Shown: in pieces, positions 30,516 to 40,539 of the stretch
How positions within the stretch are numbered: the stretch's first letter is position 1
How the letters are laid out: the number at the start of each line of letters is the position of its first letter
NCBI GenBank assembly: GCA_905221615.1
Contig: CAJNDT010004079.1
Span: forward strand, 62,001 to 126,000
DNA: 64,000 nt
DNA from: Symbiodinium sp. CCMP2592
Lineage: Eukaryota > Sar > Dinophyceae > Suessiales > Symbiodiniaceae
Direction of reading: 5' to 3'
The notes under the pieces: model-generated
What the model saw: the letters and a program-made list of their open reading frames with translations, nothing else
Databases searched by the model: none
What the model was told of the DNA's origin: nothing
Made by a program: the position numbers and the translations under genes

Positions 30516-33500
30516 GATGCAACTTGGTCCCACCAATGCTTCGACTGCGACGTGGACGCAGAGACTTCTGCTGCGGGTCGTCCCACGGGTTTCGTCGTTG
30601 CCCTGCTGGTGCTCCTTTCCGGGTTCTTCATGGCAGATGCCAACACCGGCACGGGCACGGGATGCTACGACACGGAGACTCATCGATGCGACTGCACCGT
30701 CACCGAAACGCAGTGCCTGGCTCGGCAAGGTCACTGGACTGACACGTGCCGATCCTGCGATGCCACCACCAACGAGCAGCATCCCGATTGCCAGAGGCAA
30801 TACTCTTGGGGTTGCTTTGACGAGGCCAGTCATGCGTGCGAGTGCACCGTGTCCGAGCGGGCCTGCGACGCGGCGGCGGGCAAATCCTGGACCCATGAGT
30901 GCCTAAGTTTGCAGCTTCCTGTATGTTTGGGTCTCTCTTTTTTTTCGGATTCGGAAGCAGCACCCAACCACGTCCACCGAAGTTTCGATGTGGAAAGTAT
31001 CATAGGGAGAAGGACGGAGCCAATGTTATTTGCAATGGGACACCCTCCTGCAAGGTGCTGGTCGTGCTGCCACGGCTCTGCTTGGGGCTGCTTCGTGCCG
31101 GGGAATGGCCCAGAGTCCGGCTGCCACTGCAACTTCTCCTGTCAAGTCTGGTACTAGATCTGCTGCGTAACACCGCGCCATACACACATGACACAAGCAC
31201 CAGTTGGCCACAGTCCACAAGAGTCTGGATGTCACTTAGTTCACAGATGAGGTTCCGAGCGGCTAGGAGCAGAAATCCAGCATCGATCCCAAACCATTCG
31301 TTCTGTTGTTCGACATCGGCAGTTGTGTCAATAAATTCCGGGCTCGAGGGTTGAGGAACATCACATCCAATTCACACCCGGCTCCGCCAGCTTTCCCGGA
31401 ACTCCCGAATAGTTAGAGCTGCAGAAGCCGAACGTTCAATCCGCGCAGGGTCGCTAGGAAGGCTCTTGGAAGGTTATGCAAGAGACCGTCATGCGATCAG
31501 GCAACCTCTACGAGGGCGCGTGCGCCCTTGACTTCCCTGCCTCCAGTCTCATGGTAGAGAGGGGCGGAGGCTTTGCGTTGCATGCGTGTCCGACTTCGGC
31601 ATGTGTTAATGTTGTGATCCCTGCCGTGCCTGGCAGCTGCGTGTATGTGTGTGTGTGTGTGTCCAACTCTGTTTCCAAGAGACGCGAGTGAGTTAGGCAG
31701 CAGGGGGCAGAGGGTCTCATTTCACGGCCTCTGCCAACGAAGCTCCGTGATATTGAGACAGGTAAACGTACCTGCAGTGGTCGGCATGGGCACATTTGTG
31801 CAGCTTGCGACTACATAACTGTTGATTGCGGGTAGGAGTGCAGTGCAGTTTCATGTGCAGTTTCATGTGCAGTTACATGAGTGATTCGCGTGTATCCTAT
31901 GGTAATGCTTCTGATTGCATGTTCTGACTTTCCCGTGCAGCCTCTGACTTTCCCTGACAGCTGCTGACTTTCCCTGACAGTATGCACCGACAGATCAGAC
32001 CTGCGACACGATGTGTCAAGTGTGCTTCACAACGGCATTCCCTATGGGCGCCGTGTCTCCCAGAGGTAGCTCTTGCGCTGACTTTCCCGATTGACTGTAT
32101 AAGCATTGGATGACTTTCCCTGATTCTATATCCGTGCTTGCAAGCTGACTTTCTCAGTGAGTCTTTCCCAAATGCCTTTGCCGAAACCTGAATGCTGACT
32201 TTCCCACTGACTTTCTATGATCTGATTGACTTTCCCGAATCTGACTTCACCGCTGACTTGTCGCAGGTCTTCGGCTGCAAGTTGAGTACATGAGCTGTAC
32301 TTTTGGTAGTTGCTGATTCGCCGATCTCTTCTGTTTGCAATGTTGGATTGGGAACAGCAGATGTAGCTCCTGCCTCTGCATCCGCACATGCTGTAAGTGA
32401 TCGACCTGTTCCACAACAAGATGTTCCACCAGCCATCACTCTACACGCAGATGGTACAGGTTTCCGTCTGTCGTTTCGTTCAGTTGCCGATTTTGCAGTG
32501 CGGACCAGAAATACGTCTTTCGTGTTAAACCCCTGCGAGAATCTTACGAGCATCTTGGGAATCGAGCTCTTCTCAGAGGTCATGTGGAAGTAGAGTGGGA
32601 ACAAGATTCAAACTTCTTCGTGATTCCTGAACTTCGTGGGTTGGAAGTGCGTGATGAAGAAGGGAAGCTGATCCAAGTGTACTCAGCCAACTTCAATTGG
32701 GTCGCATTGTATCCCATGTTTACTGCTCTGCGCCCGCGTACCAAACTGCAACTCAGTGTTGCATGTACTTCAATGCAAGTGTATTGCAAGGGATGTGCAA
32801 GGGACGTGCAAATGATGCGCAAGGGATGTGCAAGGGTTAGGCAAGTGATCTGCCGGCAGCATGTGTTGTGAATATTTGCAGACACTGTTTTGATTCATGT
32901 CCTCAAGGCACTCTGCAGTTCTAAAAAGACTTGTAACGTACAGGTAGCTTCAAATTATGTCGGTGTCCAGTTTTGAGAGCGATGCTGCCTCTGTATCGGA
33001 CGTGCACTCGTCCGACTTTTCGTCAGACTTTGCAGTGTCGGACCAAGCTGGAGTGGTTCAGTACATGTTTTTGCTTGCTTGTGCGACTCGTAGACTGCAG
33101 TTTCGCGACATGAGTGCGGTTTGCATATGTTGGAATGCGTAGACTCTGCAGTTTCGTGACATGAGTGCGGTTTGCATATGTTGGAATGCGTAGACTCTGC
33201 AGTTTCGTGACAGGAGTGCGGCTCGCCTATGTTGGAATGCGTAGACTTCAGTTTCGTGTCATCGGTGCAGTTCGCCTATGTTGGAACGCGTAGACTCTGC
33301 AGTTTCGTGACACATGAGTGCGGTTCGCCGATGTTGGAATGCGTAGACTCTGCAGTTTCGTGACATGAGTGCAGTTCGCCGATGTTGGAATGCGTAGATT
33401 CTGCAGTTTCGTGACATGAGTGCGGTTCGCCGATGTTGGAATGCGTAGACTCTGCAGATTTGCGACATGAGTGCGGTTTGCTTATGTTGGAATGCGTAGA

Positions 33501-36500
33501 CTCTCTGACATGAGTGTGGTTCGCCTATGTTGGAACGCATAGACTCTGCAGTTTCGTAGACTTTCTGCTTTGAGACGATGCTGGAAATGATTGCTGAGAG
33601 TATTCTTGCCATGCAGCCCTATCCGATTGAATGACATAACGGAGAGTCCAGCAGTGCAGGTTTGCCGTGCAGCAAGTGTGAGCGCATACTCGTTTTGTAA
33701 TGGCAGACGAGGTCATTGATTGCAGTCTCCTGTGCATGGACTTTCTGTAGAGTGTTGGTGGATGCCCAATTGCTTTGCATCCTCGGTTTTGAACAATAAG
33801 AAAGCCCAGCACGATGCTGTATATTGGCTCTACAAGCGTCTCAGACTCTGCAGTTTCGTGACATGAGTGCGGCTCACCAATGTTGGAATGCGTAGACTTC
33901 AGTTTTGTGTCATCAGTGCGGTTCGCCTATGTTGGAATGCGTAGACTCTGCAGTTTCGTGACACATGAGTGCGGTTTGCCGATGTTGGAATGCGTAGACT
34001 CTGCAGTTTCGTGACATGAGTGCAGTTCGCCGATGTTGGAATGCGTAGTCTCTGCAGACTGGTGACATGAGTGTGGTTTGCCTATGTTGGAATGCGTAGG
34101 GCGTAGACTCTCTGACATGAGTGTGGTTCGCCTATGTTGGAATGCGTAGACTGTGCAGTTCCGTGACATGAGTGCGGTTCGCCGATGTTGGAATGCGTAG
34201 ATTCTGCAGTTTCGTGACATGAGTGCGGTTCGCTGATGTTGGAATGCGTAGACTCTGCAGATTTGCGACATGAGCGCGGTTTGCTTATGTTGGAATGCGT
34301 AGACTCTCTGACATGAGTGTGGTTCGCCTATGTTGGAACGCATAGACTCTGCAGTTTCGTAGACTTTCTGCAGTTGCAAAGAAGAGTCTGTTTGCCAGTG
34401 CTGCTGCAAGTATATTGCAAGGGATGTGCAAGGAACGCGCAAGTGATGTGCAAGGGATGTGCAAGGGTTATGCAAGTGATCTGCTGGCAGCATGTGTTGT
34501 GAATATTTGCAGACACTGTTTTGATTCATGTCCTCAAGGCACTCTCCAGGTCTAAAAAGACTTGTAACGTACAGGTAGCTTCAAATTATGTCGGTGTCCA
34601 GCTTTGAGAGCGATGCTGTCTCTGTATCGGACGTGCACTCGTCCGACTTCTCGTCAGACCTTGCAGTGTCGGACCAAGAACATGATCGACGTGCAGCTTT
34701 GGTATCAGGTGTTACCGCGGTCAGTGATCCGGGTTCCGCTGATTTCGCCTTTGATCATGAAAGCTCAAATGTGTCATCGTTCCTTGGCCGACAGTCTCCG
34801 TCAATGTCCCCTGGTCGATCAGTTCAGTTTCCAAAGTCGAACCGTTCCGCTGCAGAACACACCAACATGTCGAAGATTGTCCCGCCGCGGAAACGCAAGC
34901 TTCGTATGATTGATGAAGGTTCTGATGGTGCGCGTATCAAGATTCGTCCTGCACCTAGAGCCCAATTTCGTCGCAGAATGGAAAGCACGAGAGTGTTTGG
35001 TGACGACTTCTTCATCCACAACAGAGCCCAGTTCATTCTCGATTTCCTGAGACAACACGGGGAGCGCATTGCTAAAGAAAAGCATGGCCCTAGGAAGCGT
35101 TTTTCCTCTACTTTGAAACTTGTGCAGTACGTCTTAGACCGAAAGTGAGAGAGCGTTGACGGTTTGAAAAGAGTCCACCAATGCTTTGTGTCAACCGAAG
35201 TGATTAGCAAGGGAAGAGTAAGCGGATTGCAAGTGATGTGCAAGGGACGGTCGAGGTATGTGCAAGTGCTGTGCAGGAAATGTGCGGAGAGACATGTCAG
35301 GGATGTGCAAGTGCTGCGCCTTTGGGAGTTGCTTTCATCAGACATGGAATAGAGTTTTGTTTCAAGCAGTCTGGAAGTTTTGTAGATTCCGAACAACATG
35401 GATTGGGCCGCTTCTGACGTGCTCGAGAACATCTTGACGTACTTGTTGCCGATCAGAGCCAGAATCACATTCATTACTCGCCTTGATCGAAATGACGACC
35501 CAGAAGAGGCGCAACCCTTAACCGACACCTTGGTGGCCTACACGTTCTTGCAACGTGGGATACAAGAATTTCGGCTGTCCTCCTCGGTTGAGTTGACCAT
35601 GGGTTTTCAGTCTTTGCATACCACCATCCGTTTTGTTCAAATCAATGCCGTGGCCTGCACCATGTTGGGCAGCCCTTCCAAGAGGTGGATGCGTGCTGTG
35701 GTAGACCTAGCACAGGAGCGTTTGCGAGTGAGTATCGTGTCATTGGCCAATGCTGCGTACCAAACTGCAACTCAGTGTGGCATGTACTTCGATTCTGATG
35801 CAGAGGAAGCCGAAGTCGAATTGCACCTAGTGTACAGACTGCGTTTTCTGAAGTTTCGTAGCCCACTCTCCTAGTTCTCCCAAGGACAAGACGTTTCGAT
35901 GATAAATCGGTGAGAAAAACAGCGCGCAACGACCATCAACATTGCACGGAGCCCCTCGGGGCTTGTGTGTGTCCAACTCTGTTTCCAAGAGACGTGAGTG
36001 AGTTAAGCAGCAGGGGGACTCTGCAGTGTCGTCAGTATTACTGATTGCCTGCAATGCTTCAACAGCAACACATGAGCGCTTGCACCTGTTCAGCTTTGCT
36101 GGCTATGTTCCAGTCTTCGGCTGCAAGTTGAGTACATGAGCTGTACTTTTGGTAGTTGCGAAGTGGATTCCACCCCCCCCTCCCCTTCCCCCTCCCGCTT
36201 TCCCTCCTCCACCCCCCACTCCTGCAGTTTGCTCGATGCCATCTTCGTCATCTTTACCGATTTCTTCTGTATGCAATGTTGGATCGGGAACAGCAGATGT
36301 AGCTCCTGCCTCTGCAGTTGCAGCAATCTGCATGACTTCAGGGGTGATCTTGCAAGCGCTTTCAGTCATCTGTCTTGCCATGGGCCTGGAGACCTGTAAC
36401 CTAGAGTGACAGCTTGCGCGCTTTCAGTCATCTGTTTTGCAATGAGCCTGGAGACCCGTAACCTAGAGTGACGGTTTGTATGCTTTCAGTCATCTTTCTT

Positions 36501-36599
36501 ACGATGCGTCTGGAGTTCCGTAACCTAGAACTTGAAATCTCTGAGCTGACTTATCAAGCTGGCTTCTCGAGCTGACTTGAGACCTGTGACACATTGTGT

Positions 36600-36636
<37 letters not shown>

Positions 36637-38848
36637 AGACTGCGCTGTCGGGGTGCGCGTAGACCTTTCGGTTTCGTGACTTTAGCGCGGTTCGCCAGTG
36701 GCATGTGCATCTAGCTGACGCGTGACACGAGTGCGGTTTGCCTATGTTGGAATGCGTAGACTTCAGTGTCGTGACATGAGTGCGGTTCGCCTATGTTGGA
36801 ATGCGTAGACTCCGCAGTTTTGTGACATGAGTGCGGGTTGCTTGTATTGGAATGCATAGACTCTATGACATGAATGTGGTTCGCCTATGTTGGCATGCGT
36901 AGACTCTGCGGTTTCGTAGACTTTCCGCTTCCAGACGCTGGCATTTGTATGTCAACCGGTGTTTCGAGCAAGGGACGTGCACGTGATGTGCAGGGGATAT
37001 GCAAGTGATGTGCAAGGGACGTCCGCGGAATACGCTTTGGTCTCTGGTGGTCTGGTGGCGATCTGGGCAAGTGAGTGCATATTGTCATGCACTTTCAACG
37101 TCACTTCTTCGGACCTGTCTCTGTAACTCTTCTTGTTCGCAGTCGTCTAATCAAATCAGTTGATGACAACGACGACAACAATCCATAGACTCTGACTCTG
37201 CAGTTTTGTGACATGAGTGCGGTTCGCCTATGTTGGAATGCGTAGACCTTTCGGTTTCGTGACTTTAGTGCGGTTTGCCTATGTTGGAACGCAGTCAGTG
37301 TCGTGACATGAGTGCAGGAAATGTGCAGAGAGACATGTCAGGGATGTGCTAGTGCTGCGGTTTCGTGATCTTTGCATACCACCATACGTTTTGTTCAAAT
37401 CAATGCCGTAGCCTGCACCATGTTGGGCAGCATTTCCAAGAAGTGGATGCGTGCTGTGGTAGACCTAGTACAGGAGCGTTTGCGAGTGAGTATCGTGTCA
37501 GACGTTTTGATGCAAAAATCGGTGAGAAAAACAGCGCGCAACGACCATCAACACTGCACGGAGCCCTTCGGGGCTTGTGTGTGTGTCCAACTCTGTTTCC
37601 AAGAGACGCGAGTGAGTTAGGCAGCAGGGGGCAGAGGGTCTCATTTCACGGCCTCTGCCAACGAAGCTCCGTGATATTGAGGCAGGTAAACGTACCTGCA
37701 GTGGTCGGCATGGGCACATTTGTGCAGCTTGCGACTACACAACTGTTGATTGCGGGTAGGAGTGCAGTGCAGTTTCATGTGCAGTTTCATGTGCAGTTAC
37801 ATGAGTGATTCGCGTGTATCCTATGGCCTATGGTAATGCTTCTGATTGCATGTTCTGACTTTCCCTTGCAGCTTCTGACTTTCCCTGACAGCTGCTGACT
37901 TTCCCTGACAGTATGCACCGACAGATCAGACCTGCGACACGATGTGTCAAGTGTGTGGGGAACTCCTGTTGAGCCCGTTGGCAACTGAGGACGCAACTTG
38001 GTCCCACCAGTGCTTCGAGTGCGAAGAGGATGCGGTGCCCAGAACGCGCACTAGTTAGTTCCAGTGGGGGAGCAGCAAGCGTTTTGAAACGTAACGTCGT
38101 GTAACTTTATTTGCATATTGTAGGTCTCGTTTGTTCAGGCTCTGCGCTTGAGTCTTTGGGTGCGGCGTTTTGCAGTTCTTCTTTTGATGCCTGCTAGCAT
38201 CTGAAGAATGTGCACGTCGCGCTCGATTTTCCGCAGTTTGCAGAGTGCCAGCTCTTTGCCGCCGTGATCGCGAACCCCAAGCCGTAGACTGTAGACTCCC
38301 CAGCAAAGGTAAGCGCACCCCAAATCCGACATACTGCAACGCATGGCACCTTGCAGGTGCAGAAGGATGTGGAGGCGGCTGTGGACGATGGGGGCGTCGG
38401 GGTTGCTGTGGCCGTGTCACGGCTATTCTTCAGCAACGGGTTGTTGGGACGACTGACGACGAATGGCTTGCTGAAGCTTTAGGTTTTGTCCCATCATGGC
38501 TCATGCCCTGATATGAGTCGTTCAGAGCCTACCAATCCGCCACTGGAAGCTTGGAAGCAGCTGAGGTGTCCGTTTCGGTCACAGTCGTTGTGGTTGCTGC
38601 ATGCATTGGCATCTACTGCCTCTGGGCCAAGATGATTAAACCAAAGCCGGTGAACGAGCCGCGGCTCGGCACCACCTTGTGCTCAAAATCCCGCGTCCCA
38701 GTCGTTGAGCACCGAAAAACCTTCATCGTCTGTCCTCTGCATGCCGAGGTACAACAGCCCGCAGTTCAATCAGTCAGATGTGGTGGTGGGTCTGGCCGTG
38801 CCGAGTTCGGCTCCATCCCCTGCTGCAAGTCCCAAAGAGGTTGCTTGA
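30516..38848 (+). CDS. Cys-rich membrane protein, locus 1 C-module (intron carries insertion)
   Basis: Predicted exons: 30516-30898, 31055-31145, 37990-38034, 38357-38475, 38550-38657, 38749-38848, totalling 846 nt in frame. They encode Cys motifs (DATWSHQCFDC, then CYDTETHRCDC and WGCFDEASHACEC), a hydrophobic ALLVLLSGFF segment, and WSCCHGSAWGCF. A juxtamembrane stretch (VQKDVEAAVDDGG), a transmembrane helix (VTVVVVAACIGIYCLWA) and a tail ending SPKEVA follow. No start codon or signal peptide has been found, so this part may depend on the N-module exons. The intron 31146-37989 is 6.8 kb because a repeat-bounded element lies in it. The last two introns use GC donors. Confidence 0.6.
31640..31662. 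repeat. GT microsatellite at the insertion point, locus 1
   Basis: GTGTATGTGTGTG-type sequence in the intron marks the left edge of the inserted element. Counterparts without insertion are at about 47253-47266, 50954-50977, 54757-54815 and 60389-60402. Confidence 0.8.
31661..32024 (+). repeat. Left terminal direct repeat
   Basis: It begins GTCCAACTCTG and ends ATGTGTCAAGTGTG. An internal partial copy of the start lies at about 35968-36015, and of the end at about 36580-36610. Confidence 0.85.
31923..32245 (+). repeat. CTGACTTTCCC repeat cluster
   Basis: About a dozen copies of (G)CTGACTTTCCC are spaced irregularly, starting inside the left terminal repeat and extending beyond it. Confidence 0.65.
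32584..32871 (+). CDS. Hypothetical ORF inside the element
   Basis: A 95-residue frame has a plausible globular first part (FFVIPELRGLEVRDEEG). Its last third is read from GTGCAAGGGAT repeats. The preceding frame (32303-32593) also looks partly coding (ADGTGFRLSFRSVADFAVR), so the two may be exons of one gene. Not recognised. Confidence 0.3.
   Translation: MEVEWEQDSNFFVIPELRGLEVRDEEGKLIQVYSANFNWVALYPMFTALRPRTKLQLSVACTSMQVYCKGCARDVQMMRKGCARVRQVICRQHVL
32775..32948 (+). repeat. GTGCAAGGGAT repeat and duplicated flank, copy 1
   Basis: About 170 bp, including several GTGCAAGGGAT units and the AATATTTGCAGACACTG flank, recurs almost unchanged at about 34405-34585. Shorter GTGCAAG clusters lie near 35225-35320 and 36960-37025. 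Confidence 0.7.
32957..33050 (+). pseudogene. Truncated copy of the Ser/Asp-rich ORF
   Basis: The first ~30 codons match the ORF at 34588 (MSVSSFESDA...), then the sequence runs into the 51-bp repeat array. Confidence 0.6.
33095..33560. repeat. 51-bp tandem repeat array, block 1
   Basis: Units of about 51 bp contain GTAGACTCTGCAGTTTCGTG, ACATGAGTGCGG and TTCGCCTATGTTGGAATGC. Units vary by point changes and some lack the CTGCAG part. The same repeat forms block 2 (33845-34375) and partial blocks near 36655-36920 and 37195-37310. Confidence 0.85.
33845..34375. repeat. 51-bp tandem repeat array, block 2
   Basis: Same repeat family as block 1, with a unit order suggesting that the two blocks and their flanks arose by duplication. 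Confidence 0.85.
34588..35148 (+). CDS. Ser/Asp-rich protein with basic motif, inside the element
   Basis: A 186-residue ORF from ATG 34588. The first ~60 residues are rich in Ser and Asp (SSDFSSDLAVSD). A basic PPRKRKLR stretch that could be a nuclear localisation signal sits near residue 100. The C-terminal half is basic and helical (HNRAQFILDFLRQHGERIAK). No family is recognised. Its truncated twin at 32957 shows it belongs to the duplicated content of the element. It may be a DNA-binding or structural protein. Confidence 0.45.
   Translation: MSVSSFESDAVSVSDVHSSDFSSDLAVSDQEHDRRAALVSGVTAVSDPGSADFAFDHESSNVSSFLGRQSPSMSPGRSVQFPKSNRSAAEHTNMSKIVPPRKRKLRMIDEGSDGARIKIRPAPRAQFRRRMESTRVFGDDFFIHNRAQFILDFLRQHGERIAKEKHGPRKRFSSTLKLVQYVLDRK
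35398..35874 (+). CDS. Hypothetical protein, possible F-box-like start
   Basis: A 158-residue ORF begins with a DVLENILTYLLPIRARITF segment that resembles the helical start of F-box domains, though key positions are uncertain. A later Leu/Val-rich part includes a MRAVVDLAQERL helix. About 130 bp encoding that part recur at 37367-37500 with small changes, so part of this gene has been duplicated within the element. Confidence 0.4.
   Translation: MDWAASDVLENILTYLLPIRARITFITRLDRNDDPEEAQPLTDTLVAYTFLQRGIQEFRLSSSVELTMGFQSLHTTIRFVQINAVACTMLGSPSKRWMRAVVDLAQERLRVSIVSLANAAYQTATQCGMYFDSDAEEAEVELHLVYRLRFLKFRSPLS
36603..36633. repeat. GT microsatellite inside the element
   Basis: A run of about fourteen GT units follows a partial copy of the terminal-repeat end (TGTGTCAAGTGTG). 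It marks an internal junction like those at the element ends. Confidence 0.8.
37585..37955 (+). repeat. Right terminal direct repeat
   Basis: Copy of 31661-32024 with an extra CCTATGG and a few substitutions. The Cys-rich gene intron resumes directly after it. Confidence 0.85.
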
Positions 38849-39561
38849 TGCTGCCTGAGACGCCTGAGGGCTGGACGGACACGAGATGCAGTCCCAAGCC
38901 AAACATGCGCCATTTTTTTTCGCTTGAGCTCCAAAGGAGGTTGTTGGAGCAGTTGAAAGTTTAAGGCTGTAGTAGGCCGGCGCATCTGTTCGCTTCCCTC
39001 TTGACCTCCCAGGCAGTCAGATTTTTATGTTCTGCTGTAGTGACCTGCTTGGAGTGTCGGCGGTTTTGTATCGTTGCATCCGCAGACAAGCATTTTTGTG
39101 AGAGGGCCCTTTCCGGCATGCTGATTCTTTCGCCAGAAGGCAGAGGCATGCAAGACTTGTAATAGTTGTATAGTGGAGAAAGGCCTTCATGACTTGTATT
39201 GGAAGTTGTAATATACATCCGATTTTGAATGCTTGTTCCTTCCTCGCTGGTAGGCCCGAGGAGGAGGCCGCAAGGCCCGGCATGCATCAAGACCCTGCGT
39301 GGTGCACAGCGCGCGCTGAGCTCCAGCTGCAAAACCTGGCGGACCATAGACATCATAACGCCACTGAAGCAGACCATACCACAAAGTTGGGAGAGAAAGA
39401 AGCCTAAACCCTAAACAGGCCCCAAACCAATTGGCGGAAAACTTCGGTCTCCCTCCCAAAAGGTAGCTTCAGGCTTTGCGGGTGCAGAATTGCCTGGCCG
39501 TCGAGATGGCGCTTCTCCCCACTCCTACGAGATCTTAAGCGTTGTTAGCACACTCACCTGT
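38849..39561. other. Spacer between loci 1 and 2
   Basis: This recurs after each locus (42613-43362, 48158-48873, 51910-52658, 55747-56495, 61294-61800). It starts with a likely 3' untranslated region and includes a GCAGAGGCATGCAAGA block and a CCTAAACC(C/G)(T/A)AAACAGGCCCCAAA block near its end. No ORF is conserved in frame across copies. Confidence 0.55.
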
Positions 39562-39619
39562 GGGAGGCATTTTTTCTCCAGCACGTGATTTTGGCACTCG
39601 CCTGACGCCTCCTGTTGCC
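39562..39619 (+). promoter_or_regulatory. Conserved 5' box, locus 2
   Basis: GGGAGGCATTTTT, GCACGTGATTTTGGCAC and CCTGACGCCTCCTGTTGCC end at the ATG. The box is 58 bp long here and in loci 3-6. Confidence 0.6.
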
Positions 39620-40104
39620 ATGGCGACGGTTTCTCTGCTAGTGCTCCTCCACGGCTTCTTCGCAGCAGAAGCCAACACCGGCAGCGGCACAGGATGCTAC
39701 AACGTGGAGACTCACCAGTGCGACTGCACAGTCTCCGAATCTACCTGCCATGCTCGGGGAGGCACCTGGACTGACACGTGTCGATCCTGCGATTCCACCA
39801 CCAACGAGCAGCACCCCCAGTGCCAGAGGCAATACTCCTGGGGTTGCTTTGACGAGGCCAGTCATGCTTGTGAGTGCACCGTCTCCGAGAAAACCTGCGA
39901 AGCAGCGGCTGGCAAGACCTGGACTCATGAGTGCCTGGGTCTCTAAGCAATGCCGTCGTAGCTTTGCCATGCATGCTTGGTTTCGGAAAACAAGACGAAG
40001 CCCGTGTGCTAAGGTGCTGGTCCTGCTGCCACGGCTCTTCTTGGGGCTGCTTCGTGCCGGGGAATGGTCCCGAGTCCGGCTGCCACTGCAACTTGTCGTC
40101 CTAA
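39620..40104 (+). CDS. Short Cys-rich secreted protein, locus 2 N-module
   Basis: Two exons, 39620-39930 and 40014-40104, join through an 83-bp GT-AG intron to give 133 residues. The start (MATVSLLVLLHGFFAAEA) is a clear signal peptide. Two and a half Cys motifs follow: CYNVETHQCDC with TWTDTCRSC, WGCFDEASHACEC with TWTHEC, then (after the junction) WSCCHGSSWGCF and GCHCNLSS. The splice is supported because HEC|WSCC restores the WTxxCxxC pattern of the other repeats. It ends at TAA 40102-40104. Confidence 0.75.
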
Positions 40105-40539
40105 GCTTCAGAGGAATGCCCATGAGAACGATCAGATGGAGCCGCCTCCCAAGCCGACACGAAGGATTGTGGGACATGCCCGGGCAAACATGGAACGCGT
40201 CGGGCATGCGGATGAACGGAGTGAAATGCATGATGGATCGTAGTAGGAGTTTAAACCTAAATGTCGCTCACGGTTGCTTCCAAAGATCTGAGAGTTCGCT
40301 GAGTTCTTGAATGCGTCGAGCTGTTGACGTCTTAACTGTACAGTAGTCAAGGCCCGCAGAACAATCATGAAGCTTTGAGGCAACCTCCACGAGACATCGT
40401 GCAGCCTGGATTTCCCAGCCTCCTGTCGTGCTGAGGTTTCGCGGGTTCTGGGTTTCCCGACTTCAGATCTTGTTGTGGTGCTGGAGTTGGTGGCAGGTAA
40501 GCGATTGGAGATTGGCGGCTTTCGATATCCGCAGCTGAG

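Larger units (their letters stand above)
31661..37955 (+). mobile_element. 6.3-kb element with terminal direct repeats, inserted in an intron
   Basis: The two ends are the same sequence: 31661-32024 (364 bp) and 37585-37955 (371 bp). They differ by a 7-bp CCTATGG duplication and a few substitutions. The element splits what is continuous in loci 2-5, inside the GT microsatellite. Inside are several minisatellites, duplicated segments and two modest ORFs, but no RT, integrase, transposase or capsid domain that I recognise. It could be a non-autonomous LTR element or a product of recombination between repeats. The target duplication cannot be read because the site is itself a GT run. Confidence 0.6.

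Noticed and set aside
31476..31691. ORF with YEGAC...VCVCV as an extra exon of the Cys-rich gene (also 41508, 50786, 54587)
   Set aside because: It lies in the intron between two exons whose direct joining gives the expected Cys pattern, and it reads into a GT microsatellite.
33095..34375. CRISPR-like array
   Set aside because: The 51-bp units have no distinct spacers, vary along their whole length, and lie in eukaryotic DNA without cas genes.
38245..38511. Gly/Cys-rich 88-residue ORF repeated at each locus
   Set aside because: It is another frame of the VQKDVEAAVDDGG exon and intron. The exon frame keeps phase with its neighbours; this one does not.
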